Source: Spirosoma radiotolerans
Lineage (GTDB): Bacteria; Bacteroidota; Bacteroidia; Cytophagales; Spirosomataceae
Length of the DNA: 64,000 nt
Direction of reading: 5' to 3'
NCBI RefSeq assembly: GCF_000974425.1
Contig: NZ_CP010429.1
Location: 744,001 to 808,000 of the forward strand
Shown here in pieces: positions 9,361 through 17,036 of the stretch. The notes beneath the pieces were generated by a model, which was not told where the DNA came from, searched no databases, and saw nothing but the letters and a program-made list of their open reading frames with translations. The translations under genes and the position numbers were made by a program. The number at the start of each line of letters is the position of its first letter. Positions within the stretch are counted from its first letter, which is position 1.

Positions 9361-10239
9361 TTATTTAGGGGACAAATCCTGTAAGCCCGCCAGAAATACA
9401 CGAACGCTCTTGCCCATCCTCTTTTTGAACAGCCGTGAAAAATAAGCAGGGTCATTATAGCCCAATTCATAAGCCAGCTCCTTTACCGAGAGGGAAGAGT
9501 ACTGTAGCTTCCGTTGAGCTTCCTGTATCAGTCGGTTGGTAATCCACTCTTTCGGCGAATTGCCGGAGTACTCCTTCACGACAGCGTAAAGGCTGCTAGT
9601 CGTCATGCCCAATTTTTCGGCGATCGTATGAACATCGTGTTGTTCAGTCAGTTGCGTTTCTACGGCAAGTTTAAACTCGACATACTTTGAAAGCTTCGAA
9701 TTTGAAAAGGTCTCGTAGTTTTTCCCCTCAAAGTAAGCGCTGTTGAATTCGGTGAGCAATGCGTTTAAATGGGCCAGAATAATGGCTGTATCTGTTGGTT
9801 TTCCTGGCGAATGAAGCAAATGAAACAGAATGGAAAGAATGGCCTTAACCCGCTCTTTGGCGGCTGAATCAAACGTGATTACGTTTACATGTAACGGGTT
9901 AATCAAAAAGGGAAATGCATTCGGCAATAGCGCCAGTGTGTTTTCATCGAATCCGAATTTGTACTGTCGATTGTTTTTATTGGGGGATGAATGAGCGAAG
10001 ACTTGGTTTGGTAAGCCGAAAATCAACTGGCTGTCGGAAACGGTTGTTTCCAGAAGATCTACCTGACAGGTTTCAGCCCCCCGGTCTACAAACATAAAAT
10101 AATAGTAGGCCAGCTTGTGAGGTCGGAGCAGCGCGGGTAAAACATCGTCGGGTAATGCGATTGTACAGTTTTCGTTTACCATGATCGACAATTTGTCATG
10201 GTGTTTGATCTTGTCTAGTAATCCCTTTGTCTCTTGCAC
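9361..10239 (-). CDS. AraC-family transcriptional regulator
   Basis: 292 residues from a GTG at 10239; an ATG at 10182 (MVNENCTIAL) is an alternative start. The N-terminal part is a probable sensing domain. The C-terminal 100 residues carry two helix-turn-helix units: HTIAEKLGMTTSSLYAVVKE and LSVKELAYELGYNDPAYFSR, the latter the AraC signature. It precedes the SDR gene 8556-9293 on the same strand and probably controls it. A second AraC-SDR pair lies back to back at 10480-12327. Confidence 0.87.
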   Translation of the reverse strand: MQETKGLLDKIKHHDKLSIMVNENCTIALPDDVLPALLRPHKLAYYYFMFVDRGAETCQVDLLETTVSDSQLIFGLPNQVFAHSSPNKNNRQYKFGFDENTLALLPNAFPFLINPLHVNVITFDSAAKERVKAILSILFHLLHSPGKPTDTAIILAHLNALLTEFNSAYFEGKNYETFSNSKLSKYVEFKLAVETQLTEQHDVHTIAEKLGMTTSSLYAVVKEYSGNSPKEWITNRLIQEAQRKLQYSSLSVKELAYELGYNDPAYFSRLFKKRMGKSVRVFLAGLQDLSPK

Positions 10240-10467
10240 GGCTAGCCTTATACGTTAAAACACCTATAACAGAAACGAACGGATTAGCGTTTCGACTGCC
10301 TCTCAACTACTCTTTACGGGAGACGTTGAATCGATGTTTGGCGTCAATAAAATCTGATTTGACTACAGCCTTTTTCAGCCTTGTCGGGAGCTTTGCCTCC
10401 GTAAAAAAACGATTGTTTATGGAAAAATGACAGACCCAACGGCTATTAGGTTTAGGATTGAATATGG

Positions 10468-10475
10468 TAACTTTG
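10468..10475 (+). promoter_or_regulatory. possible -7 promoter box of the 10480 araC-type gene
   Basis: TAACTTTG fits the Bacteroidota -7 consensus TAnnTTTG and ends 5 bases before the ATG at 10480. That would give a nearly leaderless transcript, or the true start lies further in. No clear -33 partner, so this is tentative. Confidence 0.35.
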
Positions 10476-10479
10476 CGCG

Positions 10480-11382
10480 ATGCAAAAGACCGAAAGTCTC
10501 GAAGAATTTTATCGACATAAGTTTAATAGTCTTCCTGATACCCTACCCGCTAACACAGGGCATGTCAATGTGTTTCGGCTGGAAGATTGTCTGGCCCCCA
10601 GTACCGCACCGGTTCAGTACAGCCGCCGGGATTTCTATAAGATTACCCTCATTCGGGGACACAACCTGTATCACTATGCCGACAAAAGCATTGAGATCAA
10701 TGGGCCGACGCTGGTATTTTTTAATCCTCAGGTGCCCTATACCTGGCAAGCTGTTTCGGGGGATACAACTGGGTTTTTCTGCATTTTTCGCGAAACACTC
10801 TTTGGGGGGCGGTTCAACACGGGTCTGACGGAGCTGCCGCTGTTCCAGCCCGGCGGTAAGCCTGCCTTTACGCTGGAGGCCAGCCAGGAGGCCATCGTGA
10901 GTGGGCTCTTCGAGAAAATGCTGGATGAGATTAACTCAGACTATATCCTTAAATATGATCTGATCCGAAACTACGTGTCAGAACTAATTCATTATGCTCT
11001 CAAATTGCGGCCTACCGATGCGTTGCACCAGCATACCGATGCCCGAGCGCGGCTGACGGCGATCTTTATCGAACTTCTGGAACGGCAGTTTCCCATCGAG
11101 TCGCCGACCCGGCGGTTTACCCTGCGCTCGGCGAGTGACTTTGCCTATCAACTTGCCGTACATGTCAATCATTTAAACCGTTGCGTGCGTGACACAACCG
11201 GCAAAACCACGACTGACCATATTGCCGCCCGTTTAGCCACTGAGGCCAGAGCATTGCTCAAACATACCGACTGGAACATAGCTGAAATCGCATATAGCCT
11301 GGGCTTCGATGAACCGTCCCACTTCAACTACTTCTTCAGAAAGCATACCGGTTTGGCCCCTTCGGCCTTTCGGCATGTTTGA
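10480..11382 (+). CDS. AraC-family transcriptional regulator
   Basis: 300 residues. The N-terminus (about 20-130) looks like a cupin-type ligand domain (SRRDFYKITLIRGHNLYHYA, PTLVFFNPQVPYTWQ). The C-terminus has the two AraC helix-turn-helix units, the second being WNIAEIAYSLGFDEPSHFNY followed by FFRKHTGLAPSAFR. It lies 81 bp upstream of a same-strand SDR gene, mirroring the AraC-SDR pair on the other strand. The 240-bp gap between the two araC-type genes probably holds both promoters. Confidence 0.9.
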   Translation: MQKTESLEEFYRHKFNSLPDTLPANTGHVNVFRLEDCLAPSTAPVQYSRRDFYKITLIRGHNLYHYADKSIEINGPTLVFFNPQVPYTWQAVSGDTTGFFCIFRETLFGGRFNTGLTELPLFQPGGKPAFTLEASQEAIVSGLFEKMLDEINSDYILKYDLIRNYVSELIHYALKLRPTDALHQHTDARARLTAIFIELLERQFPIESPTRRFTLRSASDFAYQLAVHVNHLNRCVRDTTGKTTTDHIAARLATEARALLKHTDWNIAEIAYSLGFDEPSHFNYFFRKHTGLAPSAFRHV

Positions 11383-11463
11383 ATTTGGTAAGTATTGGCT
11401 TGAATTTAGCAATTGTTCCCTTCGCCCCTGGTCTACCTTTGCTGTCCTTAAACAATTAATAGT

Positions 11464-12327
11464 ATGGACAATCAACAAGTGTGGTTTATTACCGGGGCCT
11501 CTAAAGGTTTAGGCCTTGAATTAGTCGAACAGTTGCTAAAGCAGGGTCATCGAGTGGCGGCTACCTCCCGCGATGTTGCGGAGTTACGCCGGTCCGTCGG
11601 TGTCGAATCCGACGATTTTTTGCCATTGGGCGTTGCTTTAACCACCGAAACCAGCGTTGGGGAAGCTATACAAGCGACCGTCAGCCAGTTCGGGCGGATT
11701 GATGTGGTGGTCAATAACGCGGGGTATGGCCAACTGGGCAGTTTGGAAGAACTCACTGACGGGGAAGCCCGTGCTAATTTCGAGGTCAACGTGTTTGGGA
11801 TGCTGAACGTGATCAGGCAGGTTATGCCCCAGTTGCGGAAACAGCAGTCGGGGCACATTCTCAACCTTTCCTCAATTGCTGGGATCACAGGCAATTTTCC
11901 CGGTTGGGGCATTTACTGCGCTACTAAGTTTGCTGTTGAAGGGTTATCCGAATCGCTGGCAGCTGAAGTGGCTCCATTCGGCATCAAGGTAACCATTGTG
12001 GAGCCGGGTTATTTTCGAACCGAGTTTTTGTCGTCCGGTTCGCTGCGAGTTCCCCAGGAGCAGATAGAAGAGTACGAACTGGTACGGCAGTCTGCAGCGG
12101 TTCACCAAAACCAAATAAAAGGAAACCAGCCCGGCGATCCATCGAAGGCTGTAGCGGCCATGATTCAGATTGCCACTGAGCCCAACCCGCCTTTGCATCT
12201 GTTGCTGGGTCAGGATGCCTACGATGTCGCCAACCAGAAGATCTCGGCCTTTCAGGCCGAAATAGCGCAATGGAAAGCGTTGACAGTGTCTACCGGTTTT
12301 GCCCAGCCAGCTCCAGCGATCAGTTAA
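11464..12327 (+). CDS. SDR-family oxidoreductase
   Basis: 287 residues, a classical short-chain dehydrogenase: TGASKGLG near the N-terminus, NNAGYG, catalytic serine region NLSSIAG and Y-x-x-x-K in YCATK, followed by the usual EPGYFRT segment. NAD(P)H-dependent reduction or oxidation of a carbonyl or hydroxyl substrate, cytosolic. Likely regulated by the AraC protein encoded just upstream. A 19-bp perfect stem-loop lies 105 bp downstream. Confidence 0.9.
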   Translation: MDNQQVWFITGASKGLGLELVEQLLKQGHRVAATSRDVAELRRSVGVESDDFLPLGVALTTETSVGEAIQATVSQFGRIDVVVNNAGYGQLGSLEELTDGEARANFEVNVFGMLNVIRQVMPQLRKQQSGHILNLSSIAGITGNFPGWGIYCATKFAVEGLSESLAAEVAPFGIKVTIVEPGYFRTEFLSSGSLRVPQEQIEEYELVRQSAAVHQNQIKGNQPGDPSKAVAAMIQIATEPNPPLHLLLGQDAYDVANQKISAFQAEIAQWKALTVSTGFAQPAPAIS

Positions 12328-12431
12328 CGCGTTAAAGCGTATAGCGTCGGGCCGCTTCTGAAGGATTAGTCAAGGCTTTGTTTCTGGAAACTACCCCAAA
12401 TCCTTTTTTGCAAAGCCCACGAAGGTATTCG

Positions 12432-12480
12432 TAACGAACTTATCTGGTCAACGAAAGAAGCTGACCAGATAAGTTCGTTA
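12432..12480. terminator. perfect 19-bp stem-loop downstream of the SDR gene
   Basis: Arms TAACGAACTTATCTGGTCA (12432-12450) and its exact reverse complement (12462-12480), loop 11 bases. No T-run follows, so it is either a weak terminator, a 3'-end protecting hairpin, or a symmetrical binding site. Confidence 0.6.
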
Positions 12481-12549
12481 ATCGTTTACAAACCCCTCTT
12501 TTCATCAGCCAACTTGCTATGCGTGTATCTTATAATCGACTAAAGTCAT

Positions 12550-12592
12550 AAAAAGCCCCTACGCGTTAGGTCGGAGAACCGCTACGTAGGGG
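12550..12592 (-). terminator. terminator for the minus-strand genes
   Basis: CCCCTACG (12556-12563) pairs with CGTAGGGG (12585-12592). Read on the minus strand, the hairpin is followed by a C and five T (12550-12554). It would end transcripts from the Imm63-containing minus-strand group. Confidence 0.5.
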
Positions 12593-12691
12593 AAGCGCGG
12601 ACAAGGTTACCAGCCAAGCCCACCGCTGGCAAAGGTAAAGGGGAATTTTCAAACCTAACGGTATCCTTACTTTTTTCAAGTAACATGTTCT

Positions 12692-13030
12692 TTAGCTGTC
12701 GGCCCATACAACTGACTGAATAGTGCGAGTAGACCGGCTAAACCGGCCAGTCAAAATACAGACTTCATTTTGGCTGATATTAAAGGTTTTTATCCTTGTC
12801 AGAGGGAAGTTTCTGTTCAGGCAACGTTGAACGGCTTTTTGCTGGGGCAGCCGATTGAGTCCGATCAGGGCAAGCAGGACAAAAGCGCACACTTCTTTAA
12901 TGGCCGATTTGGCACCCTGCTCGACGGCATCGGTGGGGCCATTCGGCCATGTCAGGTAATAGAGCACCAAGGCTGTCCATGCCACAATGAGCAGCCAGTT
13001 GGTATATGGAAGCCATTTTCAAAAAGTCAT
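12692..13030 (-). pseudogene. probable broken small membrane protein gene
   Basis: An ATG at 13030 is followed after three codons by an in-frame TGA (13019-13021). The frame then stays open to 12692, encoding KWLPYTNWLLIVAW... and a second hydrophobic stretch (CAFVLLALIGL) separated by a hydrophilic loop. The coding character is good and it starts 22 bp after the Imm63-type gene on the same strand. So it reads like a two-helix membrane protein interrupted by a nonsense codon (inference). The only downstream start is a GTG at about 12985, inside the first hydrophobic segment. Function unknown. Confidence 0.35.
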
Positions 13031-13052
13031 ACGGGTTTGGGCGGCCCTTACA

Positions 13053-13505
13053 TTAGGCGTTAAAGACGTCATCCGTAAAAGGATGTCTGACTAAAGTCAG
13101 GTTGTGATCGGTACGTTTTCTTGCCTGCCAATTCACGTTGAGACATCCTAAAAGTTCTTCCTGATACCTAAATAGTGTTCGTCTAAAGTCTTGGTTATGA
13201 TTACGGTTAGCCCGTTCAAATCGACAAGCCATCGAAAAGGTGATTGAGTCGAAAATCCAGAATAAGAGTTCGTCTAGTGCTGTAGTCGTTTGTCTTTCCA
13301 ACTCCTGACCCCGCTCTACTACCACAAAATGGAAAGTGCCGGAATCATCAAGTTCGACGTGCGGCAGCGCCCCATCGACAGAATGGCCATAGGTTGGATA
13401 CAGATAGTGGGGTGCATTGATCAGGTCTCCCAAGGTTTCTACCTGTTCCTTTATCGCTGAAAGTGTCATTGTCTTGATTCCTGTCTTGGTAAGTATATCT
13501 GTCAA
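13053..13505 (-). CDS. Imm63-type immunity protein, orphan
   Basis: 150 residues from 13505; an ATG at 13469 (MTLSAIKEQV) may be the true start. The order LPTYG-like (YPTYGHS), PHVELDD, FHFVVVERGQE, T..DELLFWIFDSITFSMA, RxxF-like QDFRRTLFRYQEELL and a final HPF agrees with my memory of immunity family Imm63, which protects against polymorphic toxins. No matching toxin or secreted effector is seen next to it, so it would be an orphan immunity gene against toxins of competitors. The family assignment is by motif memory only. Confidence 0.6.
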   Translation of the reverse strand: MTDILTKTGIKTMTLSAIKEQVETLGDLINAPHYLYPTYGHSVDGALPHVELDDSGTFHFVVVERGQELERQTTTALDELLFWIFDSITFSMACRFERANRNHNQDFRRTLFRYQEELLGCLNVNWQARKRTDHNLTLVRHPFTDDVFNA

Positions 13506-13800
13506 ATGGTATGGTTCTGTAGCGTATTCTCACTCATATTCAGCTACTTGAATTGCCGGCGAAAGTATTAGCCCCATGAACAGACCATCGAGCACGCTGG
13601 GTACCGCCAAGATGGCAAGCAGAAGTTTGGCCATAACAGTGTAGTGATGCGAAAACAGCCAACTGGGTGCAGACTGCAACTGGCAAGCCGAAGCGAGCGT
13701 AACAAGGCGGCCCATACAAACAGCAAATTCATCTGTGTACGCCTGAGGTGCGGCCGTCGGTGGTTTTCATACGTCAAAAGGGAATTCGTATTCTTTGGTT
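13506..13800. other. gap between the immunity gene and the broken gene
   Basis: Short minus-strand frames exist here (for example 13530-13715), but they overlap one another in different frames and have no convincing protein character. No hairpin or repeat recognised. Confidence 0.4.
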
Positions 13801-14133
13801 TTACTTAGAGCTACGGGTTTTCACGGCTACTTTAGCCTTTAGGGGTGAACCCAGCACGAGGTAGTTTTTAACGAACGGATCGTCATGTACCATCCATGAG
13901 TAAGCATCAAGCTGGTATTCGTCAACGCTGGCTTTAGTGGCCTGATATGCCAGCCGCTCACCAGCCAGCGGCTCGTAGTTGATGGTATTGCCTATATACA
14001 ATACACGACTGTACTGGTTAAAGATGAACCGTCTTGAAGGTCTTTGACCGCCCATTCATCGATAATCGTTTTTTCGGTTGTTATAGTTGTAAAGTCGTTC
14101 AGATGAGGTTCTGCCTGGCTATTGAGCTGATCG
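13801..14133 (-). pseudogene. frameshifted hypothetical gene
   Basis: Two adjacent minus-strand frames look like one protein. From about 14128 one frame reads ...LNSQAEPHLNDFTTI... ...TIIDEWAVKDLQDG and stops at about 13991. The other frame begins ...FIFNQYSRVLYIGNTINYE... near 14030 and runs to 13801. A one-base shift near 14030 would join them. The 84-residue frame with ATG 14055 alone would lack the upstream part. The first piece starts right behind the DUF4468 gene stop (14134), so it may once have been its extension. Could be a sequencing error rather than decay. Confidence 0.4.
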
Positions 14134-14682
14134 TCAGAACGGTTTGTAATTTTCTATGTACTTCTGAAGTGAAGTTAACTTGTGGTTGATCTGTGTGTCG
14201 AGGGCTGTGTAAATGGCGCGAAGATCGACTTCGTTTTTCTGACAGTAGCTTTCGATCGGGGTTGTTTTGGTCCCATTCTCCAGCACATCAAGCTGGGTGA
14301 TGGTTACCCGGTATTTGCGATTAGTACACTCGATAATAAGGCTGTACCGAAACGTGTAAACGCCACCGACTGAATTCTCCGAACGGAGCAGCGTAACCAC
14401 CTGCGAAACCCGCCCGACCAAATCGCCGGTTTCTTTGTCGCTCATTGAAAATGTATCGCCGGGCGAATAACAAGATTGGGCAGCCCACAACCGGACGCGC
14501 CGGAACAGATCGGCCTGAGAAACAGCCCCGCAATCGACTACGTCCGAGTAGCTTACTTTTTGATTCACTACCGGCAGAATGCCTAATAGTTTTCCGTTGG
14601 TGATAACCGGTGGACAATCCACGATTCCGTAGCTGGGGTTTACGAGACAGGCCATGAACAGGCCGATAAGAAAAAGACGCAT
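14134..14682 (-). CDS. exported DUF4468 domain protein
   Basis: 182 residues from the ATG at 14682, chosen because it begins a clear signal peptide (MRLFLIGLFMACLVNPSYG); the frame is open to 14766. The segment LPVVNQKVSYSDVVDCGAVS...LFRRVRLWAAQS...SDKETGDLVGRVSQVVTLL matches the DUF4468 pattern (a TBP-like fold common in secreted Bacteroidota proteins). Periplasmic or surface location is inferred; role unknown. The downstream DNA holds a frameshifted continuation-like frame. Confidence 0.7.
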   Translation of the reverse strand: MRLFLIGLFMACLVNPSYGIVDCPPVITNGKLLGILPVVNQKVSYSDVVDCGAVSQADLFRRVRLWAAQSCYSPGDTFSMSDKETGDLVGRVSQVVTLLRSENSVGGVYTFRYSLIIECTNRKYRVTITQLDVLENGTKTTPIESYCQKNEVDLRAIYTALDTQINHKLTSLQKYIENYKPF

Positions 14683-15022
14683 GGTAAGGTGTAGTTTAAA
14701 TGCTGTTTTTATACCAACAGGGCATTTGGATAACACAAAGGTGGGTAGGACTACACAGGCCGGCAATTATTTAAGGTCGAGTCGCCTGTTTTGGACCGAT
14801 CGATCGTAATGGGTTGGCAATGAATCGTTTTGTGAAATGGTTAGGTCTGGTAGGTACCGGGAAACGCAACATGCCAATGACTCATTACTTTAGAGCATCT
14901 TCGTTAGCATACGGTTGGTCAAGTCAACCCTAATTGTTGAACTGCTATCTAATTTAAAAATCAAATCAATATAAAATAATACCATGTGTCTTTATGTATT
15001 TGTAAAAACATAGTGTAATCCG

Positions 15023-15634
15023 TTGGAAGATTTCAGGCTTATTACTTATCGGTCTTTAGCGCCTGAGGAGCTATGGCGACGCTTTAAAACTGGTGACGAA
15101 CGGGCTTTGGGCGAGTTAGCCCGGGAGCATTATCCGAGCCTGTATAACTACGGATTACGTTTAACGACCGATTCTGAACAGGTATGGGATACAATCCAGG
15201 ACCTGTTTCTAGAACTATGGGTCCATCGGGAATCGGTGGGAAACGCCGTTTTTGTAAGAACGTATTTGCTGAAAGCATTGCGTTACAAATTATTAAAAAC
15301 CCGGGGTCATCAACAGCCAGTTCACCTTGAGGATTCCGAAATCAGTAAAATGTCATTTACGGGGTCAATAGAAGAAGAAATTATTGATAAAGAACTGCAT
15401 ACCGAACAGGAACGGCTGCTCCACCAGCTAATGACCACCCTCACGAAGCGTCAGCAAGAAGTGCTCTATCTGCGTTTCTACCAAAATCTGGAAAACCATG
15501 AAATCGCTCAGATTATGGGAATGGAACGGCAAAGTGTGGCCAACCTTTTGTACCGCACGTTTAAGGAACTACGGAGTCAGTGGTCGCCCAATTTGCTTAT
15601 GGGCCTGCTCACATATATCCTCTCGAAGGGATAA
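15023..15634 (+). CDS. ECF sigma factor (FecI-like), regulator of the Sus locus
   Basis: 203 residues from a TTG at 15023; no better ATG sits at the N-terminus. Region 2: ALGELAREHYPSLYNYGLRL...VWDTIQDLFLELW. Region 4: LTKRQQEVLYLRFYQNLENHEIAQIMGM. It stands 110 bp before a FecR-type anti-sigma gene and upstream of SusC/SusD, the standard layout of cell-surface signalling in Bacteroidota: the SusC-type transporter senses substrate through its STN domain, FecR relays, and the sigma factor switches on the operon. Confidence 0.88.
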   Translation: MEDFRLITYRSLAPEELWRRFKTGDERALGELAREHYPSLYNYGLRLTTDSEQVWDTIQDLFLELWVHRESVGNAVFVRTYLLKALRYKLLKTRGHQQPVHLEDSEISKMSFTGSIEEEIIDKELHTEQERLLHQLMTTLTKRQQEVLYLRFYQNLENHEIAQIMGMERQSVANLLYRTFKELRSQWSPNLLMGLLTYILSKG

Positions 15635-15744
15635 TAACGGATTAATTGCACTCTAGGCGAAAATATTTTTCATATTTTTTGAGTATTGCCCGGCGGAGAA
15701 TAGCACTATAGAGCCAGAAGCAACAGTGCGCTATTGGCCCCGTC

Positions 15745-16854
15745 ATGAAGTACAAGACTTATAATGCCGAAGATTTCCTGTTCGATGAGTCGTTTCGCCA
15801 GTGGACGAGCGGTACCTCGCCCGAGGCCACTGCTTTTTGGGAGCAGTGGCTGGCGCAAAATCCTGACCGGGCCTATGTAGTCAAGAACGCGCAGGCGCTT
15901 GTAAGAACCCTGAATGAACATTATCGGGATAATGCAACGGAAGCCCGGTTCACCAGCGAACTGAATCGCCTGATGGAGGTGGCAGCAGAACATCGGGAGG
16001 CCGATTTAGAAGCACCTATCATCCCACTTCAGCCACAATTTCGGTGGCGCTGGGCAGCTGCTGTGCTGCTTACAGTTGGGCTAAGTATCTGGATGTACAG
16101 CCATATAATCCCGAAGGCAAGGTCTGCTTCATACGCGCATCTTACACGGCTGGCTCACCTTCCGCTCCAGGAAAAAATTAATACAAGCAATCATACTGCC
16201 AACGTATTACTGAGTGACGGCAGTCTCGTTACGCTCCGGCCCAATAGCCGCCTGAGTTATCCAAAGCAGTTCGACAAGAGCAGCCGAACGGTTTATCTCG
16301 ATGGTGAAGCCTTCTTCGATGTCGTGAAAAACCCGGCCAGACCCTTCCTGATCTATGCTAACCAAACGGTTACTAAAGTGCTGGGTACAAGCTTTCTGGT
16401 TCGGGCTTTCGAAGGTGAAAAAGCCGTAACCGTAACCGTACGAACGGGCCGTGTATCCGTTTATGCGCAGGAGGATTTCGAAAATGCCCGGCTATCAGGT
16501 CTGCGCCGAATACAGGGCGTTGTCTTGACTCCAAATCAGGAATTGAGCTATAACCTGGATGATAATCGACTCATGAAAGCGCTGGTTGACAAGCCTAAAG
16601 TGGTGATTCCCGAATCGGTGAATCATGAACAGGTATTCGAGGATACGCCCGTTGCAAAAGTCTTTTCGACCATCGAGCATACCTACGGTGTAAATCTTAT
16701 TTATAACGAAGATGACCTGTCTGCCTGTCTGATCAATTTCACGTTCTCGAATGAAAGCCTGCTCGAACGAATCGATGTAATCTGTCAGACCATCGGAGCT
16801 TCGTATGAGGTGCTGGATGGGCAAATCGTCATTACCAGTAAAGGGTGTAAATAG
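15745..16854 (+). CDS. FecR-domain anti-sigma factor with DUF4974
   Basis: 369 residues. Residues 1-95 are the cytoplasmic sigma-binding part, 96-116 a single membrane helix (WAAAVLLTVGLSIWMYSH), then a periplasmic FecR domain (about 130-240; LSDGSLVTLRPNSRLSYP, DGEAFFDVVKNPARPFLI). The C-terminal DUF4974 region (VAKVFSTIEHTYGVNLIYN ... GASYEVLDGQIVI) resembles STN folds. It should hold the sigma factor from 15023 inactive until the STN domain of the SusC protein signals. Confidence 0.92.
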   Translation: MKYKTYNAEDFLFDESFRQWTSGTSPEATAFWEQWLAQNPDRAYVVKNAQALVRTLNEHYRDNATEARFTSELNRLMEVAAEHREADLEAPIIPLQPQFRWRWAAAVLLTVGLSIWMYSHIIPKARSASYAHLTRLAHLPLQEKINTSNHTANVLLSDGSLVTLRPNSRLSYPKQFDKSSRTVYLDGEAFFDVVKNPARPFLIYANQTVTKVLGTSFLVRAFEGEKAVTVTVRTGRVSVYAQEDFENARLSGLRRIQGVVLTPNQELSYNLDDNRLMKALVDKPKVVIPESVNHEQVFEDTPVAKVFSTIEHTYGVNLIYNEDDLSACLINFTFSNESLLERIDVICQTIGASYEVLDGQIVITSKGCK

Positions 16855-16912
16855 TCTTAACCTCTTCCATTATAGTCTTCTGCCTATGTAGCAAACCACT
16901 TTTTCACAAAAA

Positions 16913-16943
16913 AAGCCAGTGATGATTCCGGCATCACTGGCTT
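16913..16943. terminator. stem-loop between fecR and susC
   Basis: Perfect 12-bp stem AAGCCAGTGATG (16913-16924) / CATCACTGGCTT (16932-16943), 7-base loop, with an A-run before the left arm. Read on the plus strand there is no long T-run, so it may attenuate rather than fully stop the sigma-fecR transcript before susC. Confidence 0.65.
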
Positions 16944-17036
16944 AAACTTCACCCTTGTTCGATACCCTCATCCAGGATGAGGCAGGGGGTTCTTTGTCCA
17001 TTTCTAAATTCAAATAGCCAAAAAACAAGTAAAAGT

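Noticed and set aside
9294-9470. A 59-residue N-terminal extension of the SDR gene
   Set aside because: It overlaps the AraC gene, and the Rossmann motif fits a start at 9293.
13530-13777. Small minus-strand proteins between the immunity gene and the frameshifted gene
   Set aside because: Overlapping frames with cysteine- and tryptophan-rich chance composition, no ribosome-binding site and no family.
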